Source of the DNA: Micropterus salmoides
Lineage: Eukaryota > Chordata > Actinopteri > Centrarchiformes > Centrarchidae
Direction: 5' to 3'
DNA length: 64,000 nucleotides
Assembly: GCF_014851395.1 (NCBI RefSeq)
Contig: NW_024043372.1
Coordinates: forward strand, 10,840,469-10,904,468
Within the stretch, counting starts at the first letter, position 1. Each line of letters opens with the position of its first letter. A program made the position numbers and the translations under genes. Shown one piece after another: positions 35,482 to 47,997 of this stretch. The notes beneath the pieces are model-generated. The model was not told the origin of the DNA and did not search any database. It saw only the letters and a program-made list of their open reading frames with translations.

Positions 35482-36169
35482 CAGGGACGTGCACAGGAAT
35501 TTTGAAGGGCAGTTGCTCTGACCTGAAAAAAGGCACTAAACACAGTATCCAAAATGTATTAACAATATAAATGTCACCAAAATACATATGAGAAAAAGAG
35601 TTCCTTATATTATTGTTTATTGTTTTTTTTAATCATTATTATTTTTTATTTTTTTTCCTTTTTTTTTTATTTGAAAATAAATAATCTAGATTGAATTGAC
35701 AGATGGGGAAAACTCGCTTCTAATAAAATATTAAATAAAAAAACGCTTAGATTTCGGAAAAAAATACAATCCTTTTTTAACCTTTTGGCTTCCCGTACAT
35801 TCAGTTGCGCTTCTAGCTCGTATTCACTTCTGTTGGTACGTATCACGTATGGTAACTGGGCAAAACTACGCATGATTTGTTGTAGTATGATTGCATAAAG
35901 GAAGGAAACAGGAATTCCGGTAGGGAACAGAATCGACTGACGTGCAGGCAGCGCTGCAGCAGTGCAGCCACTTAAACAGAGTTTGCCCTTCCCCTACTGA
36001 CTTTCACTTTCGGTGCCCGAATGGAAGTGAATGAGGCTTTGCGATCGCGATTATTTTTTTATTTTATTTTTTTTTCTCGGAAGGGCGAGTCGGAAGGGCA
36101 ACTTGAGTCAGGAAAGGCAAACGGGCAGTTGCCCGGGCAACCAGAGCAACCCCCCTGTGCACGTCCCTG
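35482..36169. mobile_element. 688-bp hAT MITE with perfect 8-bp target duplication
   Basis: The left end is CAGGGACGTGCACAGG and the right end is its exact reverse complement over the first 16 bases. The flanks CAACTGAA at 35474-35481 and 36170-36177 are identical, as hAT transposition produces. Subterminal GGGCAGTTGC words occur on both sides. There is no transposase. The centre is AT-rich with long T runs (about 35600-35660). The perfect target duplication suggests it is younger than the block it sits in. Confidence 0.9.
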
Positions 36170-36177
36170 CAACTGAA

Positions 36178-36788
36178 TATCTTCTAATACACCTGGAATG
36201 CAATTGTAACTGTAAATCTGATGAAAATAAACTAAAATACAACAGTTATCATACAACATTTTCAAAATATACCAGGCGAATGTCCATATTTTGGCAATAT
36301 TTACTGTTAAAATGTTGGTATTGGTAGATATCTTTAAAAGACTTTTTCTGTCCATACAACCAAGTTCCAAATAACATAACATTGAAATATTGATAAAAAC
36401 AGAGAGTGTTCATTAACATTCCTGTCACCAAAGCACACCCATGCTTATTTTATTTTTTTTATTCATCTTTTATGGAATGTTTATTGAACTGGTTTTAGTC
36501 TATGGACATTAAACAATTTTAACTGTAAAATAAGAAACCAAACTAATTCAGTCTGTGATTCCTTAACTCATATTTTTATGTAGTATTCAATTAGTCTATA
36601 TACTGCATAATAGAATTCCTGAAATTCAGTTATGGCTTTCGGTTTAGTGTGCCACCCCAGGATTTTCAGTGGCACAATCTGGCCATCCCTGGGAAAATTT
36701 TCTGGTGGCGCCCCTGTATCACAATAGAAAGTAAACTTAGTCGCACATGTCTCTATTTCCCTGCAGCAAAGTCGCAGACATCAGCCTA
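36178..36788. other. Unassigned sequence inside the nested block
   Basis: AT-rich sequence, then from about 36640 a GTGCCACC/GGTGGCGCC-containing stretch that may be a further repeat. No coding content. Confidence 0.4.
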
Positions 36789-36881
36789 AGGATCGGTAAG
36801 TGATGTCACCGTCACACGGAAGTGCTTCTGCCGGGTGCACATACAGGTCCGTGTGTGGCGGTGGCGTCACTTACTGATTCT
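36789..36881. repeat. Imperfect inverted repeat inside the hAT-type block
   Basis: The left arm (36789-36820) begins AGGATCGGTAAGTGA and the right arm (36848-36881), on the other strand, begins AGAATCAGTAAGTGA. The arms are about 32-34 bases with a 27-base loop. It lies just inside the right hAT-type end and may be a subterminal hairpin of that element. Confidence 0.6.
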
Positions 36882-37061
36882 TCAGAAATGCTTGGGAAAA
36901 TGTAGCATGTGTGGAAGCTACCGCGCTACTCGGTCAATAAAAGAGCTTCGTTACTGAAAAGCTATTTGATTCAGAAATAGCAACGCTACCAACAAGCTAC
37001 TGAGAAATGTAATTAAACTAGTAACGTCACTACTTGTAGCGACGCTACAGCCCAACACTGC

Positions 37062-39514
37062 ACAGAAACTATTCTTTATGGTCAGAACAAACACTTGATA
37101 CCAAACAGTGGATCACTTCACAAATCTGATGTGGAACAACTATTATGATAAAATGTGTTTTTAACAAAAATGCGTGAGTTAAATTAAGTAAAATCTTTTT
37201 TATGATCACCTGAATCATTTTCCTCAACAAAATAGATATCTTAATAGAAAAATTAATTTCTAATTAATTTGTGATTCAAATGAATTACATCAAACATTTA
37301 TTAAACAATTGGAGTGCATGTGAAGGGGGGAGGGGAGGGGTGACAGCCGTTAACAGTAACAACACATTTTTAATTAGGGTTATTGGTTGCATTTGAAGCA
37401 ACAAGTTTTACATCCAATTAAAGTAAGGATGTTAACAAATAAATCAGACAATGCAAAAGCAATTTATTGATATTCCAAAAGTTATGGTCTTGACTGGTCT
37501 TGAAATAAAGTCCCAAATCCTCTATGTTTGAGACCGAGACAAGACCGAGTACAAATGTGGTGATAATGATGGATGGTAATATGAATCTACATATAGCCCC
37601 TTTAAGGTTGATGATAAATATAATATAATCGTAAAGCTATCATAAAGTGAGACAGTCACCTACTACTGGTGATCACTCAGTCAGTCAATGACAAATAACG
37701 CATCATAAGCTATTTAGCTTGTTTATGTAGCTAGCATAGCTCCCTAATGCAGTCGCAACTATAGCTAACTATTCTAATGGCTGACTAGGTTTATTTTGTC
37801 AGCATCGTGTTGGCTAAGCACACACTACTTTCCATGACCTAGATCCTTATGCATGAACCGGTGCAGGGTGAGTGGGTTCTTGTGAAGTTACTTATTCCAG
37901 TGTTTCCAACGAGATTTGATTGATGTGATTTTATACTGTGTTGACACAAATTAACACAAGATTCAGGCCCTTTGCTGGTGTTCCGACACATTCAGAATCA
38001 TCACCTCTTGTCATTAAAAGGGGCCTCCCTGCATGCGTGCACTCATAAAATTTATATTTTAAAGGCTCATCATTACGTTTTTGTATTTCTCTGTAATGTA
38101 GTACAATGCTACTTATAACATACAGTTTCTGATGCCCTAAACATATATATTTTAAATAATTAAATTAATATTAAAATGTGCAACTACTTGTTGACTATGA
38201 AATTCTTTTTTCTTATGGGAAAAGCAATTTTTGAAACTGGTCCAATATTGAGTGAGTGCGCAGTCAGCAGCAGCAAAACAGGGCTACAATGTAATCCTTG
38301 TGGGCAATAGTGCACAGTCAAAGAACATCCACTAAAGTGCTTGTTTTTTTTCAGCTTGTTATTATCTTTGACAACATTGTGGAAAGTATCCCAACAGAGA
38401 TGTTTTTTTTTTAAAAGAGTAAGATCCTTTTTGTTTAACCAGAAACAGCCAATAATAAGCTCTGTTCAAAGCCACGAGACTCTGTTGACAGAAGCAACAA
38501 TTTTACCTCTCTAGTCTACTGCTGCCTCAATCAGTTAGTTTGATAGTGTTATTGTGAACTCACACACTAACACAAACAAACAAAGACACCAAAGTCACAC
38601 AATAACACAAACAAACTAACCGATTGAGGGAGAAGTAGAGAAGAGTGTTTTGTGATGTAAAATTACAGTTTTTGTCAAGGAAGTCTGGTGTCTTTCTGTG
38701 GTACAAAAATCTGCAAAATTCCAAACAGATAATCCACTTACTATGTGTCTGACACATGCTTTACAAACAACACATTTTGTTGTGTGTGTGTGTGTGTGTG
38801 TATTAATTTTCACTGAGGTGTCAGACATTTTAAAAATAACTTCACCCTAAAGTTAAGCCATGAAAGGTAAGCAGCTGACACTCAATATCCTAATGGCACA
38901 TTAGGCAGTAAGTGTTTTTTACATTTTAAAGCAGAATGTAGCTTTTTTGTCTGCACCTGTTTTGAAACTGTGCAAGCAATCAAAGCACATTCAAACATCC
39001 TTTTGATATCAGATGGTTGAGAGGACTTGGGAGTTAGATCCCACAGGCAGAGTGAAGCACCTTTGAGCCCTAATGATGTAAAGTGGTGGAAAAGAGTACA
39101 GTCTGCAGTGGTATCAAGGTTTAATTACTCTTTCAACGAGACAGCATATAAAGCCGTTCTCCTGCTTCAGGACTTAATGAGACCAACTATCAACATGCTG
39201 CAGTCAACTCACCTCTTCATGTGTTACGGTGAGGATAATTAGAAATCACTTGGGTGTGCACTGGTTTGGAGTAGGCCCAAATCAAACCAGCAGATCAACG
39301 TCTGTGCTGGCGATGTTTGTGGTTATATTGGCTCCAGCAATGAAGCATGAAGAGAGGGAAGCCTGTGGTGAAGTAGGCAAAACATCAATTGCACTCACTT
39401 CCACAATGTATGTACACATATCCTTGCATGCACCTGTGCACCACTGACATCTTCTGTTTTTCTCTGAATCTCTCTCCCACTTTCTTATATACACACAGAC
39501 ACATATGTACATGT
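37062..39514. other. Intergenic sequence
   Basis: Contains a GAGACCGAGACAAGACCGAG repeat word near 37530-37550, related to those at about 30775 and 42417, and a (TG)n microsatellite at 38779-38801. No exon was recognised. Confidence 0.5.
38779..38801. repeat. (TG)n microsatellite
   Basis: Perfect TG repeat of about eleven units. Confidence 0.95.
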
Positions 39515-39792
39515 ATATACACTGAACAAAATTATAAACGCAAAACTTTTGTTATTGCCCCCATTCATCATGAGCTCAACTCAAAGATCTAAGACTTTCT
39601 CTATGTACACAAAAGGCCTATTTCTCTCAAATATTGTTCACAAATCTGTTAAAATCTGTGTTAGTGAGCACTTCTCCTTTGCTGAGATAATCCATCCACC
39701 TCACAGGTGTAGCATATCAAGTGCTGATCAGACAGCATGGTTATTGAACAGGGATGCCTTAGGATGGCCGCAATAAAAGGCCACTAAACTGC
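39515..39792 (+). mobile_element. DNA transposon end, abundant teleost family, truncated
   Basis: Starts ATATACACTGAACAAAATTA, followed by TATAAACGCAAAACTTTTGT, then AAAGATCTAAGACTTTCTCT, GAGATAATCCATCCACCTCA and ends near CAATAAAAGGCCACTAAACT. I recognise this order of blocks from a very common teleost DNA transposon, but I do not name its superfamily with confidence. No transposase or matching right inverted repeat is present, so it is a solo end. Confidence 0.65.
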
Positions 39793-42416
39793 CATTATTT
39801 TTGTGTTTCCATCTATCTGAAATAGCAAGGTGGTGGGGTCCAGAAAGTGTCAGACTGTAAGTTCTCTTTCATAAAAAAAAAAGAAATGTACTAATTGCTG
39901 TTGAAATACTTTCAAGTCATTATCTGATATCTGTGCTATTTGATTCACTGTAATATTTGAATATGAACACTGCTGTCAAGCTGCATGATTTTGTAAAGTA
40001 CTAATGTAATTTGTGGACCAAACCATTTTTTTAATCTATTTTAAATTACAGAGAAACCGGATTTTTTTGAATATGAGGACCTGGTTAAAAGATTTGTGAC
40101 AATCTCTTGTCCATGTAGTTATTACCAATAACAATTAATTAGTTTAAATAGAAAACTAAGTAAAAACTATAAATGGCATTGAAATATTATTTAATGTAAA
40201 ACTGCTTTGAACACCTTTTTACATGTCATTGATTGACAGAGTACATTCGTGTCTGTTGTAGTGTACATCATCACCTGAGAGACTCCCAATCTTCGAAGCC
40301 TGTAGCTGAGATAAATGGGCATTGCTATATGGTTGGTAGTCCACGATCCAAAGCCACTGGTGCAATTTTCCTGTCTCTTTGTGATCACATTATCAGTGAA
40401 TGAAATTTCATTATGTTTTGATCTGATCACTCGGAGAAGGAATAAATTAGAAACAAAGCATCCCAGATCATTTATCCTCAGAACGTCAAGCCTTTTCATT
40501 GGAGCTGTTAACACTGAAGTGTTTTCCTGTCTCAGCTCTCTGCAGATTGGTATGAACTCCTCTCCATCTGACGGTGTACTGTCAAAATACAGTCACTTCA
40601 CTGATGTGCTTTGTGGATTACCACTCGAGAATTTATCACCTGACTAGCTAGCTTTGCATTATTCATAGAGCTGGGAGAGTGAGACCGCAATCTGAATGCA
40701 GACAACGTTGTATTCACACCCAGAGCCATATGACAGTATTGTCTTCACAACGCCCTTGTTGGGCAACAGGAGGCAAAGACAACCAGTAGCCTCATTACAG
40801 TCTTTGCTGCATTTGTCAAACGTTAAGAAAAAAGTGAACTGTCTTTTTAATGCCCTTCACAAGAATTTACAACAAGTAAAGTCAGCCACAAGAAACTTCA
40901 ACATTGTATCTTATGTCTTTAGTGTTTGTGGGTGTGTGTGTGTTTATCTGGACCCTAAAGTAAATTGCAACAAATATGTAAATAGTAATATCTGTGCATT
41001 GACTCAAAACTAGATTTTTGTTTAATTAAAATGCCTATATGTTACTACACCATATACACCACAGCTGATAGGATAATGAAGGTGAAATACAGTTAAAGCT
41101 GCTCAGGACAGCTTTTATGCCAGACAAGCTGATCATGTCTCCATGTGGATTCATAATTTGAGTAATAATATACATAATTTGAAGTGCTTGATCAAAAGAT
41201 TTAAAATCTTCAATGGTGATATTTTTAGCTAATTCATTCTTTCAAGGTTTTCAGACGTGGGATCTCATCACATACCTTATACATTCACCTTATATGTTTT
41301 TTAAATGAATAAAGTATATCATTTGATAATCTGCAGTCACTCTGATTGTATTACTAATTATCACTTTCATTTAAATTGGATGTTACTGAACACTGCTATG
41401 TATAGAATATTTATGAGACTGTAACTTCTTTTATTATTATTACTTCTGTATGCTCTGTGTGTTGTAAAATGGTTAAACGTGTTAATTTGCTTGTTTTTTT
41501 TATATGTACAGTGGCTGGGAGACTCAGACAGACATTTTTAGAGGCCTTTAAGGTACAGGGTAATTTTTAATGGATTTGGAAAATGCTAATTGTACTTGTG
41601 TACAATATACAGGCTCTCATGCTCTATCTTCATTAACAGCGTGCTGAGAAACAGATCATAATCATATCAATACAAATTAAAGCTAACAGACAAGACAAGT
41701 CATCAAGTTTTATCAGCAGTGACAGTCTGTTTAACGAGTGGCTGGCAGAACTTATCTTGTCTGAATAACTAGCTCGTTATACCTTTCCAATCTTCCCAGG
41801 GGATTCAAGGCTTTAGACCTGTATACATCAATGAAGAATCAGCAGTCTAGAGCAGTCTTGTTAAAAAATAATTGGCTATTCTTGTAAGCTCTATTCATAC
41901 ACTCACTCTTACCACCACAGTACCAACTACCCTCCCAGAGTGCCTGACATACTAACCTTTTCATAGTTGTCTCTAAATGGCAAAAGATCAAAAAATAGAA
42001 GGAGTCACTGAGCAATCTACCCCTGGGTCTGATTTAAATATTCTTGAACCAAATAAATGACTGTAACCAATAAATTCATCTTAGGCCATGATATAGTATA
42101 TCCAGAGGAGTCAAGACCCGGGGTGTAATATGTCTCTCTAAAATAGGACCAATTCACTTGATGTATTTAATTACAAGAAGACTACTACAAACCCATTTAA
42201 CTGTAACTGAAAATACAGGCGATAGACCCAGTGGACCAGGGTTGTTTGCAATGAACTGTGAAGGACCCACCTCAGGTAAATATGGGTGTTAATGGTTTTT
42301 GCAGTGCAAGTCCTCAATTTATTTTAGCAAATAGTTTTTATGGTTTGTTCTTTTTGTTTTACAGCACTTTGTCAAGACTATATTTGTGTCCAAGTATTTT
42401 CAAAACCAGATATAAA
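39793..42416. other. Intergenic sequence
   Basis: No exon or RNA gene was recognised. A 110-codon frame at 40315-40647 overlaps an equally long frame on the other strand and looks random. Confidence 0.5.
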
Positions 42417-42451
42417 GTCTTGGTCTCGAGTCCCCCACTCGAGACCAAGAC
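42417..42451. repeat. Perfect 15-bp inverted repeat with CCCCC loop
   Basis: GTCTTGGTCTCGAGT at 42417-42431 is the exact reverse complement of the bases at 42437-42451; only five C residues separate the arms. It lies in a GAGACCAAGAC-type repeat word related to those near 30775 and 37530. Confidence 0.95.
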
Positions 42452-42476
42452 CATGTTGAGCAGGACTCGGAACTAA

Positions 42477-42689
42477 AGCTGATGATACACGGGGCAACTT
42501 TTTGAGCAATGTTGCTGGGCAATCTTGCTAGTGGCAAGTCCGACTATGTTTTGAACAGATTGCGGCGGTGCGGGGCGGGTGGCGGAGTGTTGGGGGAAGG
42601 GGATTACGGTAGTAATCTTTACTTATTACCATTGACGGTAAGGTTGCCCTGCACGATTGCTCTAAAAGTTGCTCCGTGCATCATCAGCT
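42477..42689. mobile_element. 213-bp MITE with about 45-bp inverted arms and TAA target duplication
   Basis: The left end AGCTGATGATACACGGGGCA and the right end (other strand) AGCTGATGATGCACGGAGCA continue to match for about 45 bases. TAA flanks both sides (42474-42476 and 42690-42692). A 3-bp TWA target duplication fits the PIF/Harbinger superfamily. The short centre is GC-rich, unlike the surroundings. There is no coding capacity. Confidence 0.8.
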
Positions 42690-42692
42690 TAA

Positions 42693-45600
42693 GACTAAGC
42701 AAAACAGGCAATAAAAATGTTTTTCTCTTGTGTTGTAAAAGCAAAAGACAACCCTTAAGAAATGGCTTATTCATTTTAGAAATTGTGTATCTACTGTATT
42801 TGCAAACATGCTGATTCCTACTCTTTAACATTCAACTAATCAACTCTTATCAGTAAACTTATAAGCGCAGAGGCATCGTCAGGGTTCCCTTAAATTGTTT
42901 GTTGTTGCAATAATAATTATTAACATCATTATCATAATAGATAGAAGGAAGAGAGGATAAATTGCAATAACAGCAAAGACATACAGAGAAAAAATCCATG
43001 TTCCATATAGGGTATAGATGAGTTGAAAAAGCTGACAAGCTGACTACTGTTTTAAGAACACCCATAGTTTCAGTCAGGCCAAGAGTAGATCAGTAGATTG
43101 TTCTTTTCTTTTGTTGGATCATTATGATGGCTGTGGTCCCAGGCTGTTCATGGCAAGGCTGACTGACAGGCTGAGCGCCGTGGAGCTGACAGGCTTAGCG
43201 CGTCCATTGGCAGAGACAGATGTCACATGCACCACAGGTCCATCTTACAGCTGGTATTGGAGAACAGGACTGTCATCACCAGAGGGCTGGAGGAGACACA
43301 GGGCCGCCCCACAAAAAAGATACAGACTAGTCAGTGGATTGAAAAGCAGAACACTCATTCAATCAAAGTGTACAAAGTTTCAACTGTGCTCCTAGCATGC
43401 TGCTGAAAAGCATGGCATGCTAAACAAGCCCACAACTGTCTGGTTTTATGCACATGCTGTACCACACTGTCATACCAACTACACGTCAATGCTGTATATG
43501 TAAATGAGACGTTGATTAAATTCAAGAATGGGCCACCAATTATCAGGCATGTAATGGAGAAGTTGTAAAAGCTGTCTCAGTGTAGCTGACTCGTGCGACC
43601 TAATTAGATGTGACAAAGTTCAGCATCTCTTGGGGGAAGGATTAAGAACACATTGTGGAATGCAGACCGTTTGGACAAAATCGATTATGACACTAATCCT
43701 TGATGAATAATGAATATAGTCATTTACCAAGAATGCTGCAGGGGGAAGTCCATTGTGTGATGATAAAACGACGCTTGGAGAGGTAAGCTGGAATGGACCA
43801 TTTACTAATACATGGTGGCAATGATTGAGGCCGTCTCTGTGATGATAATGTGCAAGGCCCTGAGGCACGCAGAAGACCTTTTCAGCTCATGGGTGAAAAG
43901 GCCAATCCAGAAAACCCATTTAACTAATACAGTTGAATCTGTGTAAAATACCTGATGCGAAACACTCAGTGACACAGGTAAGTTACCAGTTCCTCTGGGA
44001 GGATATAAACTCCCCTCAAGCTGCGGTGCTTAAATAATTTAACACATAAAAGACTACGTGAGGGATGTGTTGACTGAAAATCAATTGGATGTCCACAGCC
44101 TCATATGTCTCTTTCGCAGCGTTGACACCAGCACTTCTTTAAAAGGTGCAATAGGTTTTCCCTGCAGGGGCTCTACTCATAAAGTACTTCAGGAATCCAG
44201 TGCAGTATACTTCCCCAAGATTTTTAAACATTTCAGAGACAGCATAATTGAAGCTAGATATGCCTTTCTGTTACACAAATCATTAAAATGTTGCCCTTGA
44301 CTGTGGAAACTGAGCTAACAAAGACACTTCTGTGTGTCATGATCCAGCAATGAATTTAAATTTCACAAAGTGAACCCTAAACTTTTGTTTTGTACAATGT
44401 TGAGTAATCCTGTAGGATTGTAATTATGGCATATGAATCCATCTGAGAACAATGCTATTTTGGAACTTTACAATCCCTTTAGACTCTACAGCAGACTCAT
44501 TATAATCCTAAAAGTCATAGAGGCTTTGCAGTTGGAACATGAAACTCCAAACAAAACAGAAAGAAGTAGCCACACATGCATAGCACTGACACAGTGATGA
44601 GGCACAGTTTTCTAATGAAGATGGGTTGTCTGTTCCAATGAATAGATAAAAAATATTCTCAATATTACACACATGAATTTTTCTTTGTCTCTGTCTTATG
44701 CTCAAACCTATATTAATAATACGTATTATTAACATGGCTGACATTATTATGTAGGTGAGTATACATTAATCACGTTGTTTTTAAGGTTGTCATGAATTAC
44801 TCAGTCGAAAGAAATTCACTTAGGATAATATTATTTTTAATTCAATACAATAGGGGCTCTTTAAAAATAGATCACAATATGTTACATCTGTTGAATCGCA
44901 AAATTCATTGTGAATGTGCATGTGTGTGTGAATGTACAAAGGATGTCCTAGTTTCAGGCTCAAAATTCAGTTCTTGCTTTGTCACAAAATGTTGCCACCT
45001 GAAAAGCATTTAGAGACCAGCTGGTGGCAAACTCTGTAGGAAACTTGTGTGTTCAGGTATTAAACCAAGAATCAGACCTGCTTTACTCAGTGTCTTGGAA
45101 ACTGACATGGAATAATGACATAAGGAAATACTGGACGCTCTCCTGTTTGTGTTTCCCTCTCTCTCCTCCTACACTCAACTCAGAAGATTCATGGATGCAG
45201 CCAATTTGGCTGGATCACTCAATTTGTAATAGCACCAGAGCTGAACTTATGATTTATGAACAGTCAACGGTCTACAAGAGGCCATTAACTATAGGGAACA
45301 TGGAGGAGTGAGATGTATATATATTAAATTAAAATCCAAGATTATAACGCTCCATAATTTCTAGGTTCTCTGTCAAGATGGTTTTGCTGGTATGAGGAAT
45401 ATTCATGACTTGAAAGAACCTAAATTGCAAGGTATATTTCACATGGATATTACAAAGTTATTATTGTGTATGAAATGTACAGTGTGACCTACATGCAACA
45501 TAGTCATTGTGTATTGATTATAACAACAAAATTAAGCCAGACAGTCATTCATGTAGCATCCAATATGTTAATGTACTGTATGGGCATCTGTGTTGTGTGT

Positions 45601-46640
45601 TTGTGTTTCCATTGAGAGATACTACAAAGCAAGCTTATGCATGTGTATTTGTGTGCGGTATAGTCTATGTGAGTGTTTATGAAGTACAGCCAGGCTCAAC
45701 TTCAGTTTGTTGATTTTGACTCAATTCCAAGAGTTTGGACATTTTACAGACCAAAATTCTGTTTTGCAAAGACACCAAAACTCAGTGAAGCATACTTTCA
45801 GGGCCTTGAAAGTTCCACAACGTCAAAGCGCTGATCCAAGCATTTCCATCTCTACAATGGTTGTCGTAATTTAAATGATTTGACAGGTACATCCTCTCTC
45901 TTGACAGAGTCAGGCTATTACAAAGAGTCTGTGATTCGCATATGGACTGAGTTAAGACAGCTTTACCAGGTACAGAAACACACAATCCTTTCCATTCAGA
46001 TTTGTTCACCTGAATCTGCAACTGACGCCCCAGTGCAAATTTGGTACGTGTGTGAGTGGACATACAGTACGGAAATTTCTATAACAGATGCTCAAACAAA
46101 TACGCAGTTTCCTGGTTCAGCCAGCTTTTAATGAAAATACCATGTTGGCCTAAGGATTCACACACCATATTGTAGTTGTCAGGTGAAAATCTGTTGTCTC
46201 AAATGGAAAAATATTGTAGTTCCTGCTAACACCACCAGAATGCACTGTGGCACTCTTGAGATAATATTTTAATGGGCAGTTATTGATTGTCAGAAAGATT
46301 ACGTTGAGTTGGGCGGAGTAAGGTAAATACTGAGTTGTAAACTGGGAGCCACGATAGCACCATCTTTGAGTTATTCTTTTGGCAATGGCAACAAAATAAA
46401 GGCAAAACATGTACAGCCAAATGGGTCAAACTATGGGCAGCTAACTCACTGACGAGCCCACACATCCAGTTGGTTACATTGAGCTGAGCATTCAGGCTAT
46501 GGGGTGAACTATTTGTACTTAAGTATGGGTTTTTAGGATCAAGCCCAAGAAAGACAGGATCAGAAAAAAAGTGATACTTCCAGAGGAGAATATGTTGGTA
46601 GAGTAGGATCCAGAAAAGCAGGCCCTGAAGAATGATGACA
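42693..46640. other. Intergenic sequence
   Basis: No exon or recognised repeat. The GC-richer bit at 43110-43320 carries a 94-codon frame without splice sites or family resemblance. Confidence 0.5.
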
Positions 46641-46648
46641 GGCTAGCA

Positions 46649-46967
46649 TAGTGGTTCTAAAACTGGGGGTGGCATAGAACCAATGTCGGGGGGGTGTAGA
46701 TGAACCGGGGATAAAATATGGATTGGAATTAGTTTGAATGAACATGATTTATGTAGGGAAATAAAATAAAACACTTTTCTGATGCTATCATGTTGACCTG
46801 AATCATATCTTTTGTCTGAATCAAATTCAACTGGTCTCCTTTTTTATTTGTTGCTCCGCCAGAATTGTTAATGATTAATTAGAATTGAATCAGCTTACTT
46901 GTCGTGAGGGAAACTTTTTTCAGCTTCTGAAAGGTGGTCATGACAGAAAAAAGTTTGAGAACCACTA
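46649..46967. mobile_element. 319-bp hAT MITE with perfect 8-bp target duplication
   Basis: The inverted ends are TAGTGGTTCTAAAACT on the left and TAGTGGTTCTCAAACT on the right (other strand). GGCTAGCA is duplicated exactly at 46641-46648 and 46968-46975. The TGGTTCTCAAACT end is a well-known hAT end in fish. It has no transposase. Confidence 0.9.
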
Positions 46968-46975
46968 GGCTAGCA

Positions 46976-47997
46976 GAACCTTAGCCATCGATCCCTGCAT
47001 GTTATTAATAGATGCAGTGAGTTGGGTATTGCCAGTCTTGACACCTGAGAGATTGAGAGCTACACTCAGCCTGGAGAGAAGCTTTTCAGCAAGGCCTAAT
47101 ATATTAAGCTGCAGAGATGACAGATAAAATAACTGGTGCCACTAAATGCATGTGCCATCACCTTCAGTTGCTACAGTGTACTCTAGTTGTCCGACGAAAC
47201 CCTCAGAGGACACACAACACATCCTTTCCCCAGCATTAACCAAGTGACAGACTGTAACAGCTGACAATAGCTTAAGGCTAAATACAGAGACTTGAGTAGG
47301 AGGGTATGAAGGTCAAGGTAGAGAAATGCCATTTAATCTTGTCGAAAGTATGTCTGCTTTGTCCTGATCTCAGTTGAGTGCAGACCCCAGAAAGCTGCAA
47401 TGAATGATGTGTTATCAGGGTTTTGCAGATACTGTAATAGATTTGTCCAGAGTTTCTCTCAGCAGGCAGGTCTCTTACCTAATGCATAAAGAACAGCTGC
47501 ATAATCCAAACACCTGTTTTATAGCAAATGGAACTTTTTTGACCAAACGAAAAAGAAAATGATTTACTACTCAACAGTACAGATTTTTTTTGTCTCTTTA
47601 TTGCAGAGACATATGACAGCAGCCTATATTTAGGTGATGTCCCCTACCAGCTGCAACAAAGCAAGAAACATATACAGTATGCCAGTAGATTGAGAAGTAT
47701 AAAGAAAAATTACAATTTTAGCAGTCTGGAACTGTAACTCCTTGCTCTAAAGGGACTGTCTAAGAAAAATCCAGGGGATACCTGAACTGGTGTAATGGAC
47801 AACAATCCTTTGTGTCACCTTAACTGGGTGCATTTGAACATCACTAGGTTGTCCAGCCAGCTGCATTTGATTTTGATGTGAAGTATTGCCCAGGGCAAAG
47901 TAAAACTGGGGCTTACACTGTGACTAAGCAGCTGTTAGCAGGGGAGCGCCTGCTAGATTTAATCACCACGAGTTTGATGGATGGACATCTAGGTTCA
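46976..47997. other. Intergenic sequence
   Basis: Nothing recognisable. Confidence 0.5.

Larger units (their letters stand above)
31391..37061. mobile_element. 5.67-kb block with hAT-type ends, host to nested insertions
   Basis: The left end reads GCAGTGATGGGCAAGCTACT. The right end, on the opposite strand, starts GCAGTGTTGGGC. Such CAGTGxTGGG ends are typical of a fish hAT family whose subterminal parts are full of AAGCTAC/GTAGC words, as seen at 31400-31550 and 36880-37055. The flanks are ACAGAGAT (31383-31390) and ACAGAAAC (37062-37069), an 8-bp target duplication with two differences. Inside are a DIRS fragment, a LINE tail, microsatellites and another hAT MITE, so most of the length is secondary. 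No hAT transposase was seen. Confidence 0.6.

Noticed and set aside
40191..40647. Overlapping 107- and 110-codon frames on opposite strands
   Set aside because: Mutually overlapping long frames without motifs are expected by chance in this much sequence.
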